From Allobosea robiniae (GTDB taxonomy: Bacteria > Pseudomonadota > Alphaproteobacteria > Rhizobiales > Beijerinckiaceae): 64,000 nucleotides of DNA. Position 1 is the stretch's first letter. Each line of letters begins with the position of its first letter. Below, piece after piece: positions 8,500 to 16,529 of this stretch. Both the position numbers and the translations under genes were made by a program. Location of the stretch: positions 372,001-436,000 of the forward strand of contig NZ_FNBZ01000001.1 of the NCBI RefSeq assembly GCF_900102525.1. The letters are read 5' to 3'. A model generated the notes under the pieces. The model had not been told where the DNA came from. It did no database searches and worked only from the letters and a program-made list of their open reading frames with translations.

Positions 8500-9861
8500 A
8501 TGACAATCGTCTCAACGGCGACGGCCGCGCCCGAACGCGCGGGCCGACCAGTCGCATCCGTCTATCGCGCCGTCTGGCGCTGGCATTTCTATGCCGGCCT
8601 GATCACCCTGCCCTTCCTCATCCTGCTGGCCGTGACTGGCGGGCTCTACCTGTTCAAGGCCGAGATCGACGGCCTGATCCATCGCGACGTCAAACAGGTC
8701 GAGGCCCGCATGACGGGCGAGCGGCCGCCCAGCGAAATCGTGACGCAAGCGGTGAAGGCCTTCCCCGGCCAGGCCGTGAAATATACCCCGCCGGAAAGCG
8801 CGACCGCCTCCGCCGAGGTCACCATCCGCGACGCGGGCGGGACGCGGATGGTCGTCTATGTCGATCCCTACGATGCCCGCGTTCTCGGCCAGATTCCGGA
8901 CAAGGGCACGGTGATGTGGGTGATCCGGCAGATCCACAGCCTCGCCTATTTCGGGCCGGTCGCGAACGGGGCGATCGAGATCGCCGGCGGCTGGGCGATC
9001 CTGCTCGTGCTGACCGGCCTCTATCTGTGGTGGCCGCGCAAGCAGAGCGGCGGCGTGGTCACGGTCAGGGGCAAGCCGCGCCAGCGCGTGTTCTGGCGCG
9101 ATCTCCATGCCGTGACCGGGCTCGTCGCCGGTGGCTTCATCCTGTTCCTGGCGATCACCGGCATGCCCTGGTCGGTGCTGTGGGGCAACAAGGTCAACCA
9201 ATGGGCCAACGGCCATAATTTCGGCTATCCGGCCGGTGTCCGCGTTGCCCTGCCGATGTCGGACGAGCATCTCGCCCATGTCGCACCGACCACATGGTCG
9301 CTGGAGCAGGCCAAACTACCGGTATCGCAGGTTGCAGGGGGCGAACCGATCGGCCTCGACGCCGCCGTCGCGGCCTTCGACCGTCTGGGCCTGACCCGCG
9401 GCTATGCCGTCAATCTCCCGGGCGGTCCGGGCGGCGTCTATACCGGCTCGGTCTACCCGAAGGACATGGCGCTCCAGCGCGTCATCCATCTCGACCAGTA
9501 TAGCGGCAAGCCCCTGATCGACATGAGCTATGCTGATTACGGCCCGCTCGGCAAGGCGCTGGAATGGGGCATCAATGTCCATATGGGCCAGGAATTTGGG
9601 CTGGCGAACCAGCTCGTGCTGCTGGCTGCCTGCCTGGCTATCGTCCTGCTCTGCGTCTCCGCGCTGGTGATGTGGTGGAAGCGGCGTCCGCAAGGGTCGC
9701 TCGGCGTGCCGCCGCTGCCTGCGGAGAAGGCGACGCTGCGGGGGGTCGTCGCACTGCTCGCCATCGGTGGGCTCGCCTTTCCGCTGGTGGGGCTGTCGCT
9801 CATCGTCATGGTCGCGGTCGACGGTATTCTGGTAAGAAAAATGCAACCTATAGGTGCATAA
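8500..9861 (+). CDS. PepSY-associated transmembrane (PiuB-like reductase) protein
   Basis: A 453-residue inner-membrane protein of the PepSY_TM family. It opens with WRWHFYAGLITLPFLILLAVTGGLYLFK (H29 at the membrane edge), then a PepSY domain, a second pair of helices around GGWAILLVLTGLYLWWPRK and LHAVTGLVAGGFILFLAITG, a second PepSY-like region, and C-terminal helices including NVHMGQEFGL and ALVMWWKRRP. Conserved histidines at helix ends suggest haem ligation, as in family members linked to siderophore-iron reduction. The paired upstream Cys-rich protein supports a metal-related role, but no TonB receptor gene is adjacent. Two tandem hairpins follow the stop. Confidence 0.85.
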   Translation: MTIVSTATAAPERAGRPVASVYRAVWRWHFYAGLITLPFLILLAVTGGLYLFKAEIDGLIHRDVKQVEARMTGERPPSEIVTQAVKAFPGQAVKYTPPESATASAEVTIRDAGGTRMVVYVDPYDARVLGQIPDKGTVMWVIRQIHSLAYFGPVANGAIEIAGGWAILLVLTGLYLWWPRKQSGGVVTVRGKPRQRVFWRDLHAVTGLVAGGFILFLAITGMPWSVLWGNKVNQWANGHNFGYPAGVRVALPMSDEHLAHVAPTTWSLEQAKLPVSQVAGGEPIGLDAAVAAFDRLGLTRGYAVNLPGGPGGVYTGSVYPKDMALQRVIHLDQYSGKPLIDMSYADYGPLGKALEWGINVHMGQEFGLANQLVLLAACLAIVLLCVSALVMWWKRRPQGSLGVPPLPAEKATLRGVVALLAIGGLAFPLVGLSLIVMVAVDGILVRKMQPIGA

Positions 9862-9869
9862 ATGAAGGA

Positions 9870-9935
9870 GCCTGCCTCTCCGAGCGGCAGGCCTCCACGG
9901 TCTGAACAACGGGGCACCATCGCCCCGTTGTTCAG
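9870..9935 (+). terminator. Tandem hairpins after the PepSY gene
   Basis: Hairpin 1: GCCTGCC (9870-9876) pairs with GGCAGGC (9886-9892). Hairpin 2 is a perfect 14-bp stem, CTGAACAACGGGGC (9902-9915) with GCCCCGTTGTTCAG (9922-9935), loop ACCATC. There is no U-run after either, so this is not a textbook intrinsic terminator; it may act by Rho-assisted stop or protect the 3' end. Confidence 0.55.
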
Positions 9936-10015
9936 ATAAAGAGCGTTGTCGCCTTAAGAGTAAATCAAGCCGGACCTGCGCAGAGTGCTGCCACTGCTTT
10001 GCCGTGGGAGCCATC

Positions 10016-11038
10016 ATGCTGCGTAACCTGACCCGGATGCCGGCGGAGATGTCGTCGGATTCGCGCCGGCAGCTTCTCCATGCCGTCACGGACCTGTTCC
10101 TGCTCGACCACGACCCCAACGAGGCCGCGAAGGAGCATTACGGGGAGATCGCGACGGGCTCGCTCGGCCATCTCGGCGACGAGGATCGCAAGGGCTATGC
10201 CGACCGCGTCGCCACCATGCCGACCCTGCCGCATAATGTCGCCGTCACGCTCGGCGGCGACAGCAATGCCGAGGTCGCGCGGCTGGTGCTGTCGCTTTCC
10301 CCGGTCCTGACCGATACCGACCTCGCCGCCATCGCCGTCAGCCAGTCGCAGCAGCACCTCGTCGCCATCGCCGAGCGTGCGCGCCTGTCCGAGGGCGTCA
10401 CCGACATCCTGGTCGAGCGCGGCGACCAGAAGGTGCTGCACACAGTCAGCGCCAACGAAGGCGCGGCCTTTTCCGACCGCGGCTTCGACCGGCTGCTCGA
10501 ACGCGGCGAGGGCGACGCCGCCATTACCGACGCGCTCGCCCGCCGTTCCGATCTCGCGCCGAACCGGGCCCAGCGCGTATTGCGGATCGTCGAGCAATTC
10601 TCTGACGGCGGCGGCGCGGCGCCTGCCTCGGACGCGAATGTCTCGCTCGCCCGGCAGGCCCGCCAGCAACGCCTCGAGGTCAAGCTCCTGCTCTCCGACC
10701 TCGCCGCCAAGGTGCGCGAAGTCGACGACGTGCTCACCATGCTGGCGGACGAGGATCGCGCCTATCACCTCTCGCAGGTGCTCGCGGAAATCGGCGGCAT
10801 CTCGATCGAACAGGCGCTGCGCGTGCTGATGCAGCGGGATTCCAGCGGCATCGCAGTCGCCTGCCGCTCGCTCGGTATCGGCTCCACCGCCTTCCGCGCC
10901 ATCCTGCAATTGCGGGCACGGCGGCTCTATTTCTCCTCCCGCGACGTCGACGACGATGTCGACGCCTATGACAAGCTCGACCTCGCGACAGCGGAACGCA
11001 CCCTGCGCTTCCTCAAGCTCAGGACCAAGATCGCCTGA
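10016..11038 (+). CDS. DUF2336 domain-containing protein
   Basis: A soluble 340-residue, mostly helical protein. Its middle is made of HEAT-like helical repeats (for example NAEVARLVLSLSPVLTDTDLAAIAVSQSQQHLVAIAERARLSEGVTDILVERGDQKVLHTVSANEGAAFSDRGF), the arrangement of alphaproteobacterial DUF2336 proteins. The molecular role of the family is poorly known. No catalytic motif is visible. ATG 10016 is preferred over GTG 10004 because GGGAG (10006-10010) is correctly spaced for it. It is flanked by hairpins upstream and an outer-membrane protein gene downstream, with no clear functional link. Confidence 0.75.
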   Translation: MLRNLTRMPAEMSSDSRRQLLHAVTDLFLLDHDPNEAAKEHYGEIATGSLGHLGDEDRKGYADRVATMPTLPHNVAVTLGGDSNAEVARLVLSLSPVLTDTDLAAIAVSQSQQHLVAIAERARLSEGVTDILVERGDQKVLHTVSANEGAAFSDRGFDRLLERGEGDAAITDALARRSDLAPNRAQRVLRIVEQFSDGGGAAPASDANVSLARQARQQRLEVKLLLSDLAAKVREVDDVLTMLADEDRAYHLSQVLAEIGGISIEQALRVLMQRDSSGIAVACRSLGIGSTAFRAILQLRARRLYFSSRDVDDDVDAYDKLDLATAERTLRFLKLRTKIA

Positions 11039-11129
11039 GCCGCAGCCGGGCCCGGCCACAAAACCGCGACATTCGCCCCGCTCCATGCTAGCTTCCAACG
11101 GGGCACGCTGTCGCGAGGACGCTTTCGAC

Positions 11130-11729
11130 GTGAGATTTCCGCTTCTTTCCGCCGCGACGCTCACCGCCTTGCTGGGAGCGGGCGCATCGGCTGAGGCGCA
11201 GGCGCTCCTGCCTCTCTCCGGCTTCGCGCCGCTGCCCTCCTTCGCCTGGGACCAGCCCAGCCTCTCGCCGAAATGGGAGGGGTCCTATGCCCGAATCTCC
11301 TCGGGCTTCCAGGTCACCAGCGGCAAGCACATGCGCACCAGCGCCGGGCCGACGATCGGGCTTGAAGCCGGGACGATGCGGCGGGAAGGCAATTTCGTCT
11401 ATGGCATCGCCGGCGCGATCGACTACATGCCGGCCATGGGCGGCTACGGCTATCCGAGCTTCGGCAATGCCGCCTATACGCGCGACCTCGCCGGCGCCTT
11501 CAAGGTCAAGGCCGGCGTCCTGGTGACGCCTGACGTCATGCTCTACACCACGGTCGGCATGAGCGCGGCCAACGAGACCTGGCGCTTCGGCGCCACCAAT
11601 TTCTCCTCGCCTTTCAGCCGCAGCAGCATCGCCGTGCGGCCCGAGGCCCGCGCCGGCGTGCTCTGGGCCGTCACCGACAAGATCACGATGGGTCTCGAAG
11701 TCGGCGTCGTCGGCGAGGCGATCCGCTGA
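11130..11729 (+). CDS. Small outer-membrane beta-barrel protein
   Basis: About 199 residues. A signal peptide VRFPLLSAATLTALLGAGASAEAQA is followed by alternating amphipathic strands with glycine-aromatic turns (GSYARISSGFQVTSG, AGPTIGLEAGTMRREGNFVYGIAGAIDYMP, PDVMLYTTVGMSAANETWRFG, KITMGLEVGVVGEAIR), the pattern of an 8-stranded OmpA/Omp25-like barrel. I cannot assign a specific function. GTG 11130 is chosen as the start directly before the signal peptide; an ATG at 11085 would add 15 residues. It is convergent with parC, with a repeat element in the gap. Confidence 0.65.
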   Translation: MRFPLLSAATLTALLGAGASAEAQALLPLSGFAPLPSFAWDQPSLSPKWEGSYARISSGFQVTSGKHMRTSAGPTIGLEAGTMRREGNFVYGIAGAIDYMPAMGGYGYPSFGNAAYTRDLAGAFKVKAGVLVTPDVMLYTTVGMSAANETWRFGATNFSSPFSRSSIAVRPEARAGVLWAVTDKITMGLEVGVVGEAIR

Positions 11730-11789
11730 GGATTTGATTCAGGCGGTTACGGGATTGATTCCGCTTTCTCGCATAAGCTTTTGATCTGG

Positions 11790-11872
11790 CGTCGTTCTCG
11801 GGCTTGACCCGAGAATTTCATGCCGGGAGTGCGCTGGTTTCCGAGATGCTCGGGTCAAGCCCGAGCATGACG
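11790..11872. repeat. Dispersed two-stem repeat, copy 1
   Basis: Two stem-loops joined by a linker containing GCTGGTTTCCGAGATG. Stem 1 is TTCTCGGGC paired with GACCCGAGAA; stem 2 is ATGCTCGGG with CCCGAGCAT and loop TCAAG. Related copies are at 16421-16514 and 50937-51027. This copy lies between convergent genes (outer-membrane protein and parC). Confidence 0.8.
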
Positions 11873-11886
11873 CGGGCGCCTCTCCC

Positions 11887-14133
11887 TCATCCCCCGAACG
11901 TATTGCTCTTCGGGAAGCCCTTGGGCGGCAGGCGGCCGGCTTCGGCGCGGTGGCCAAGCCATTCCAGCAGGTCGGCCTGCGTCACCGTCCAGGTCCGGCC
12001 GGAAGTGTCGAGCCAAGTCAGCCCCTCGGCAAGGTTGAAGGTCTTCGCGTCGGAGAGGCCGCCATCCTTGTAGCGCTGCAGGCGCACGCCCTTGCCGCGG
12101 CCCATCTCCGCGACTTCCGAGATCGGGAAGCAGAGCAGTTTGCGGTTCTCGCCGATGATCGCGACATGGTCGCCATCGGCCGGCACCGCCAGCATCGCGA
12201 CCGTCTTGCCATCGACATTGAGCACCTGCCGCCCTTTACGGGTATTGGCGACGACATCGTCGGCCGGCGCGACGAAGCCCCTGCCCTCGCTCGTCACCAT
12301 CAGGAGCTTCGAGCCCGGCTTGTAGGGGAAGGCAGAGACGATCTCGGCCGTCTCCTCCAATTCGATCATCAGGCGGATCGGATCGCCGAAGCCGCGCCCG
12401 CCGGGGAGCTTGGAGGCATCGAGCGTGAAGACCTTGCCGTTCGAGGCGAGCACCAGCACCTTCGCCGTGGTCTCGGTGAAGAAGGCGGTCTGGAGCGCGT
12501 CGTCGCCCTTGAAGGAGAAGCTGGAGCGGTCCTGGACATGGCCCTTCAGCGCCCTGATCCAGCCCTTCTTCGAGATCACGACCGTGATCGGCTCGCGCTC
12601 GACCATGGCCTGGGTCAGGTCGATATCGGTGGTGTCCGGCATGTCCGCGAAATCGGTGCGGCGTTTGCCGATCGCCGTTTCCGGGCCGAAGGTCTTCTTC
12701 ACCTGGCGGATATCCCAGGCGATCGTCTTCCACTGCGTCGCCTCGGAAGCGAGCAGGCCTTCGACCTGCTCCTTTTCCTTGGTCAATTCGTCGAGCTCGG
12801 TCTTGAGCTGCATCTCCTCGAGCTTGCGCAAGGCGCGCAGCCGCGTATCGAGGATCGCGTTGGCCTGCACTTCCGTGAGCTCGAAATACCGCATCAGCTC
12901 GATCTTCGGCTCGTCCTCCTCGCGGATGATTTTGATCACCTGGTCGAGGTCGAGATAGACGATCAGCAGGCCGCGCAGGATTTCGAGGCGCTTGTCGATC
13001 TGGCCGAGCCGGAAGCGCGAGCGCCGCTGCAGCACCTCGCGGCGATGGTCGAGCCAGGCACGCAAGGCTTCACTGAGCCCGAGCACGCGCGGCACCAGCC
13101 CGCCGGTCAGCACGTTCATGTTCATCGAAATACGCGCTTCGAGCTCGGAGAGCCGGAAGAGCGATTCCATCATCAGGTTGGGATCGACATTGCGGGCGCG
13201 CGGCTCGATGACGATGCGGATGTCTTCGGCGGACTCGTCGCGCAGGTCGGCGACCAGCGGCAGCTTCTTGTCGTTGAGCAGTTCGGCGATCTTCTCGATC
13301 AGCCGGCCCTTCGAGACCATGTAGGGGATCTCGGTGACGACGACCTGCCAGGCACCACGGTCGAGATCCTCCTTCACCCAGCGGGCGCGGGTGCGGAAGG
13401 CGCCGCGCCCGGTGCGGTAGGTCTCCGCCATCGAGGCGCGGGTCTCGACGATGATACCGCCGGTCGGGAAATCCGGGCCGGGCACGAAGGTCATGAGCTG
13501 TTCGGAAGAGGTTTCCGGATGCTGGATCAGGTAGAGCGCGGCGTCGCAGAGCTCGGCCGCGTTGTGCGGCGGGATCGACGTCGCCATGCCGACCGCGATG
13601 CCCTGCGAGCCGTTGGCGAGCAGGTTCGGGAAGGCGGCCGGGAGCACGACCGGCTCCTCGTCCTCGCCATTATAGGTCTCGCGGAAATCGACCGCGTCCT
13701 CGTCGATGCCCTCGAGGAGGAGCCGCGCGACCTCGGTCATGCGCGCTTCGGTGTAACGATAGGCGGCGGCGTTATCGCCGTCGATATTGCCGAAATTGCC
13801 CTGCCCGTCGACGAGCGGATAGCGCTGGGCGAAATCCTGCGCGAGGCGCACCAGCGCGTCATAGACCGACTGGTCGCCATGCGGGTGGAACTTGCCGATG
13901 ACGTCGCCGACGATGCGGGCGCATTTCTTGTGGACCTGGCCGGGGTCGAGCCGGAGCAGCCGCATCGCATGCAGGATGCGACGGTGGACCGGCTTCAGGC
14001 CATCGCGCGCATCCGGCAGGGCGCGGTGCATGATGGTGGAGAGCGCATAGGCGAGATAGCGCTCTTCGAGCGCCGATTTCAGATCGATGCGCTCGGCTTC
14101 ATCTTCCGGCGGCGGATCGACCGGTTTGCCCAT
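11887..14133 (-). CDS. parC: DNA topoisomerase IV subunit A
   Basis: The DNA-cleaving subunit of the decatenase, acting with ParE (not in this window) in chromosome segregation. The 748-residue length is usual for alphaproteobacterial ParC. The catalytic tyrosine is Y127 in [10 protein letters not shown], the family block [18 protein letters not shown] is at 37-54, and the C-terminal beta-pinwheel repeats are degenerate with no full GyrA-box, favouring ParC over GyrA. The quinolone-determining loop reads [11 protein letters not shown] (83-93): Q88 sits at the position of E. coli ParC Ser80/GyrA Ser83. ATG 14133 matches the family N-terminus. It is downstream of recO on the same strand. Confidence 0.95.
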   Translation of the reverse strand: MGKPVDPPPEDEAERIDLKSALEERYLAYALSTIMHRALPDARDGLKPVHRRILHAMRLLRLDPGQVHKKCARIVGDVIGKFHPHGDQSVYDALVRLAQDFAQRYPLVDGQGNFGNIDGDNAAAYRYTEARMTEVARLLLEGIDEDAVDFRETYNGEDEEPVVLPAAFPNLLANGSQGIAVGMATSIPPHNAAELCDAALYLIQHPETSSEQLMTFVPGPDFPTGGIIVETRASMAETYRTGRGAFRTRARWVKEDLDRGAWQVVVTEIPYMVSKGRLIEKIAELLNDKKLPLVADLRDESAEDIRIVIEPRARNVDPNLMMESLFRLSELEARISMNMNVLTGGLVPRVLGLSEALRAWLDHRREVLQRRSRFRLGQIDKRLEILRGLLIVYLDLDQVIKIIREEDEPKIELMRYFELTEVQANAILDTRLRALRKLEEMQLKTELDELTKEKEQVEGLLASEATQWKTIAWDIRQVKKTFGPETAIGKRRTDFADMPDTTDIDLTQAMVEREPITVVISKKGWIRALKGHVQDRSSFSFKGDDALQTAFFTETTAKVLVLASNGKVFTLDASKLPGGRGFGDPIRLMIELEETAEIVSAFPYKPGSKLLMVTSEGRGFVAPADDVVANTRKGRQVLNVDGKTVAMLAVPADGDHVAIIGENRKLLCFPISEVAEMGRGKGVRLQRYKDGGLSDAKTFNLAEGLTWLDTSGRTWTVTQADLLEWLGHRAEAGRLPPKGFPKSNTFGG

Positions 14134-14254
14134 GCTGCGTCAGCCCTCGTCTCGTCGTATTTCGCGCGGTCTCTATGGCACAGCGCGAGTCGCCCCGCCA
14201 GAACAATGCAGGTACGAAGCGGCCCGCGCAAACGCGGAAGCCGGTATTTCGCGC

Positions 14255-15016
14255 TTAGTCGGTGGATGATTCGACCGAGGGCGAATTCGCCGCAGCGCGC
14301 GTCGCCAATTCGACCAGTCGCGCCCGCTCCGGAGGCTCGCGCAGACCGCGCGGCTCCAGGATGTGGCGGCGCAGGAAGAAGCCGGTCAGGGCGAAGCCCG
14401 CGAGGATATCGGCCGGCGAAGGGCGGCGCCCGCCCTGCCCCTCGACGAGAAACGCCGGCAGCTTCAACAGGCGATCGAGATAGGGTTGCGCTGCCCGCCG
14501 GCTGACGGCCTTGCCGGATTTCGGCGAGACATGGCTGAGATCGTCAGGCGAGCCGGTGACGGCGCAGCGCGCCAGATCGAGCCCGAAGCCGAGTTCGGTG
14601 AGCATCGCCAGTTCGAAGCGGATGACCAGGGCCGGTGCCATCTCCGCCTCGTCGAGATGGGCGACGAGAACGGAGAGCCCTTCATGGAGGCCGGGATGCG
14701 GATCGCGCTCCGGCAGGAGGCGCAGCAGGCCGGTGATCGTGCCGAGGCCGTAGAGCGCGACCGGCGCGGCGATCAAGCGGGCAGCGTGAGAGGTCAGGAG
14801 CTCGACCTTGTACTCGCCGAGATGCTCGTCGAGCCGGGCGCGCCAGGTCAGCGAGACATGATTGCCTGGCTGGAGCGAGGCTTGCGCCTTGGCCGAGCGC
14901 CCGCCCCTGACCAGACCGAGATGGCGGCCGTGCCCGCGCGTCATCACCTCCAGGATCACGGCGCTCTCGCCATGAGCCTTGAGGCCGATGATCGTGCCCT
15001 CGTCGGTCCATTCCAT
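14255..15016 (-). CDS. recO: DNA repair protein RecO
   Basis: A 253-residue RecO, the partner of RecR in loading RecA onto SSB-coated gaps (RecFOR pathway). The N-terminal OB-fold opens MEWTDEGTIIGLKAHGESAVILEVMTRGHGRHLGLVRGG, which is characteristic, and is followed by the helical C-terminal domain (HEGLSVLVAHLDEAEMAPALVIRFELAMLTELGFGLDL). Only one cysteine is seen in the region that holds a zinc finger in some homologues, so a zinc site is unlikely. It is 121 bp upstream of parC on the same strand and may share its transcript. Confidence 0.94.
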   Translation of the reverse strand: MEWTDEGTIIGLKAHGESAVILEVMTRGHGRHLGLVRGGRSAKAQASLQPGNHVSLTWRARLDEHLGEYKVELLTSHAARLIAAPVALYGLGTITGLLRLLPERDPHPGLHEGLSVLVAHLDEAEMAPALVIRFELAMLTELGFGLDLARCAVTGSPDDLSHVSPKSGKAVSRRAAQPYLDRLLKLPAFLVEGQGGRRPSPADILAGFALTGFFLRRHILEPRGLREPPERARLVELATRAAANSPSVESSTD

Positions 15017-15081
15017 GAGGACAGGATTTAGGGCAGGAGCGCTTCGGAGGGAACCGCGGGCTGTCTATACGCGCAGCGCCT

Positions 15082-15465
15082 TCAGGCTACGTATTGCGCG
15101 ATGCCGCCGCCAAAGGACCAGTCCTCGCGCTTGACCTCGACGAGGTTGATGAAGACGTCGTCGGGCCTGAGGCCTGGTTCGCGGGCGAGGTTCGCGGCGA
15201 TAGCCGCATAGAGCTTCTTCTTCTGCGTCACGCCGCGGGTATTGGCGACGGTGAGCTGAATGATCACCAGGCTCTCGCTGCGGTTGAAGCCGAAATAGTT
15301 GGCGTCGAAGACGAACTCGTCGGCGTCGTGCTGGTGGACGATGGCGAAGAGGTCCTTCTCGGGAACCTCGAAGGTCTCGCGCAGCGCCTTGTAGACGCCG
15401 TCGACGATGGCGGCGGGCTCGGAGGCCGGGCGGCCACGGCGCATGGAAATCCGGATCAGGGGCAT
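15082..15465 (-). CDS. Tautomerase-family protein
   Basis: 127 residues starting MPLIRISMRRGRP, so the mature protein has the N-terminal proline (Pro1) that is the catalytic base of the 4-oxalocrotonate tautomerase superfamily. The double-length chain with VVDGVY-like and KKKLYAAIAANLAREPGLRPDDVFINLVEVKREDWSFG blocks fits the roughly 130-residue tautomerase/MSAD-like group whose C-terminal half carries the NWSFG-type motif. The substrate is unknown. ATG 15465 is chosen to place Pro second; the longer upstream reading is not family-like. It is divergent from a LysR regulator across 112 bp containing two overlapping palindromes, so it is probably that regulator's target. Confidence 0.86.
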   Translation of the reverse strand: MPLIRISMRRGRPASEPAAIVDGVYKALRETFEVPEKDLFAIVHQHDADEFVFDANYFGFNRSESLVIIQLTVANTRGVTQKKKLYAAIAANLAREPGLRPDDVFINLVEVKREDWSFGGGIAQYVA

Positions 15466-15551
15466 GGCTCGTTTCCTTGTCGAGGCGCGACAGCGCCTTT
15501 CGAGGGCAACCCTAGGCCAGCTCCCATGATCTGAAAACAACATCTATCTCT

Positions 15552-15572
15552 ATATCAATGATATGGTATCAT
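15552..15572. promoter_or_regulatory. Overlapping palindromes, probable LysR operator
   Basis: Two perfect dyads overlap in the only AT-rich stretch of the tautomerase/LysR gap: ATATC-AAT-GATAT (15552-15564) and ATGATA-TGG-TATCAT (15558-15572). The second ends 5 bp before the LysR start codon. T-N11-A-type dyads in a divergent gap are the usual LysR autoregulatory sites. Confidence 0.55.
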
Positions 15573-15577
15573 GATGT

Positions 15578-16417
15578 ATGACTTCACTGGATATCGACGC
15601 CGTCGCCTCCTTCCTGCGCGCGGCCGAACTGAAAAGCTTCACCCGCGCCGCCGAGGCGCTCGGCACCACGCAGTCGCTGATCAGCACGCGCGTGAAACGG
15701 CTGGAAGACGGGCTCGGCCGTTTGCTGCTGCAGCGTCATCCCCGGCTCGTCCGCCTGACGGCCGAGGGCGAGCGCTTCCTGCCTGCCGCGCGCGACTTGC
15801 TGGCGGCGCATGGCAAGGCGCTCTCGGCCTTCACGGTGGCGCCGGAGCATATTGCGGTCGGCATCAGCGAACAGGCTGTTGGTGCCGAGGTTCCCGCGGT
15901 GCTGGCGCGCCTGGCCGCCCATGATCCCGGCATCGTCATCAATCTCAGGATCGAGCCGTCACGGGCTCTGGAGGAGGCATTCGAGCGGGGCGAACTCGAT
16001 GTCGTGGTCGTCCGCCGGCTTGGGCCGGGCCGCACCGGAGAGGTCCTGCGCAATGACGCCGTCGGCTGGTTCGCGGCACCTGATCTCGTAAGGCAAGCCG
16101 ACGCGCCGGTGCCGCTCGTCAGCCTCGTCGCCGAATGCCGCCTGCGCCGGCACGGCATGGACGCGCTCGATCGCGCCGGCATCGCCTGGCGCGAGGCCTT
16201 CGTCGGCGGCGGCATGGCGGCGGTCGCGGCCGCCGTTCAGGTCGGGCTCGGCATCTCGCCGCTGGCCGCGCGGATCGCGCCGACGGGAAGCGTGGATGTC
16301 GGTCCGGGTTGGGGATTACCCTCGCTCGGCGGATCGCAGGTCGTCCTCAGAAGCAATGTCGCGACGCCACGCGCGGGCGCCTTCGTGCGCGAGTTGGCGG
16401 CGGCGTTCCGGGGATAA
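15578..16417 (+). CDS. LysR-family transcriptional regulator
   Basis: 279 residues: an N-terminal winged helix-turn-helix (about 4-63, SFTRAAEALGTTQSLISTRVKRLEDGLGRLLLQR) followed by a periplasmic-binding-protein-like effector domain. The HTH is a clear LysR signature; the effector domain is a little shorter than the usual roughly 200 residues. It is divergent from the tautomerase gene, with palindromes directly in front of its start codon, so it probably regulates that gene and represses itself. The inducer is unknown. ATG 15578 is the only reasonable start. Confidence 0.9.
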   Translation: MTSLDIDAVASFLRAAELKSFTRAAEALGTTQSLISTRVKRLEDGLGRLLLQRHPRLVRLTAEGERFLPAARDLLAAHGKALSAFTVAPEHIAVGISEQAVGAEVPAVLARLAAHDPGIVINLRIEPSRALEEAFERGELDVVVVRRLGPGRTGEVLRNDAVGWFAAPDLVRQADAPVPLVSLVAECRLRRHGMDALDRAGIAWREAFVGGGMAAVAAAVQVGLGISPLAARIAPTGSVDVGPGWGLPSLGGSQVVLRSNVATPRAGAFVRELAAAFRG

Positions 16418-16420
16418 ACC

Positions 16421-16514
16421 CGTCATTCTCGGGCGCCGCACAAGCGGCGACCCGAGAATCTCATGACCAGCTAGCTCTGGTTTCCGAGATGCTCGGGTCA
16501 AGCCCGAGCATGAT
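16421..16514. repeat. Dispersed two-stem repeat, copy 2
   Basis: Same element as 11790-11872: TTCTCGGGC with GACCCGAGAA, the linker TGGTTTCCGAGATG, then CTCGGGTCAAGCCCGAG. The stem 1 loop is longer here and adds GCCGC/GCGGC. It sits between the convergent LysR gene and rsh, ending 16 bp from the rsh stop. Confidence 0.8.
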
Positions 16515-16529
16515 GGCGTTGGCAGCGCT

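Noticed and set aside
11950..14505. An 851-codon open frame antisense to parC
   Set aside because: Shadow of parC; the sense strand has the catalytic tyrosine and family blocks.
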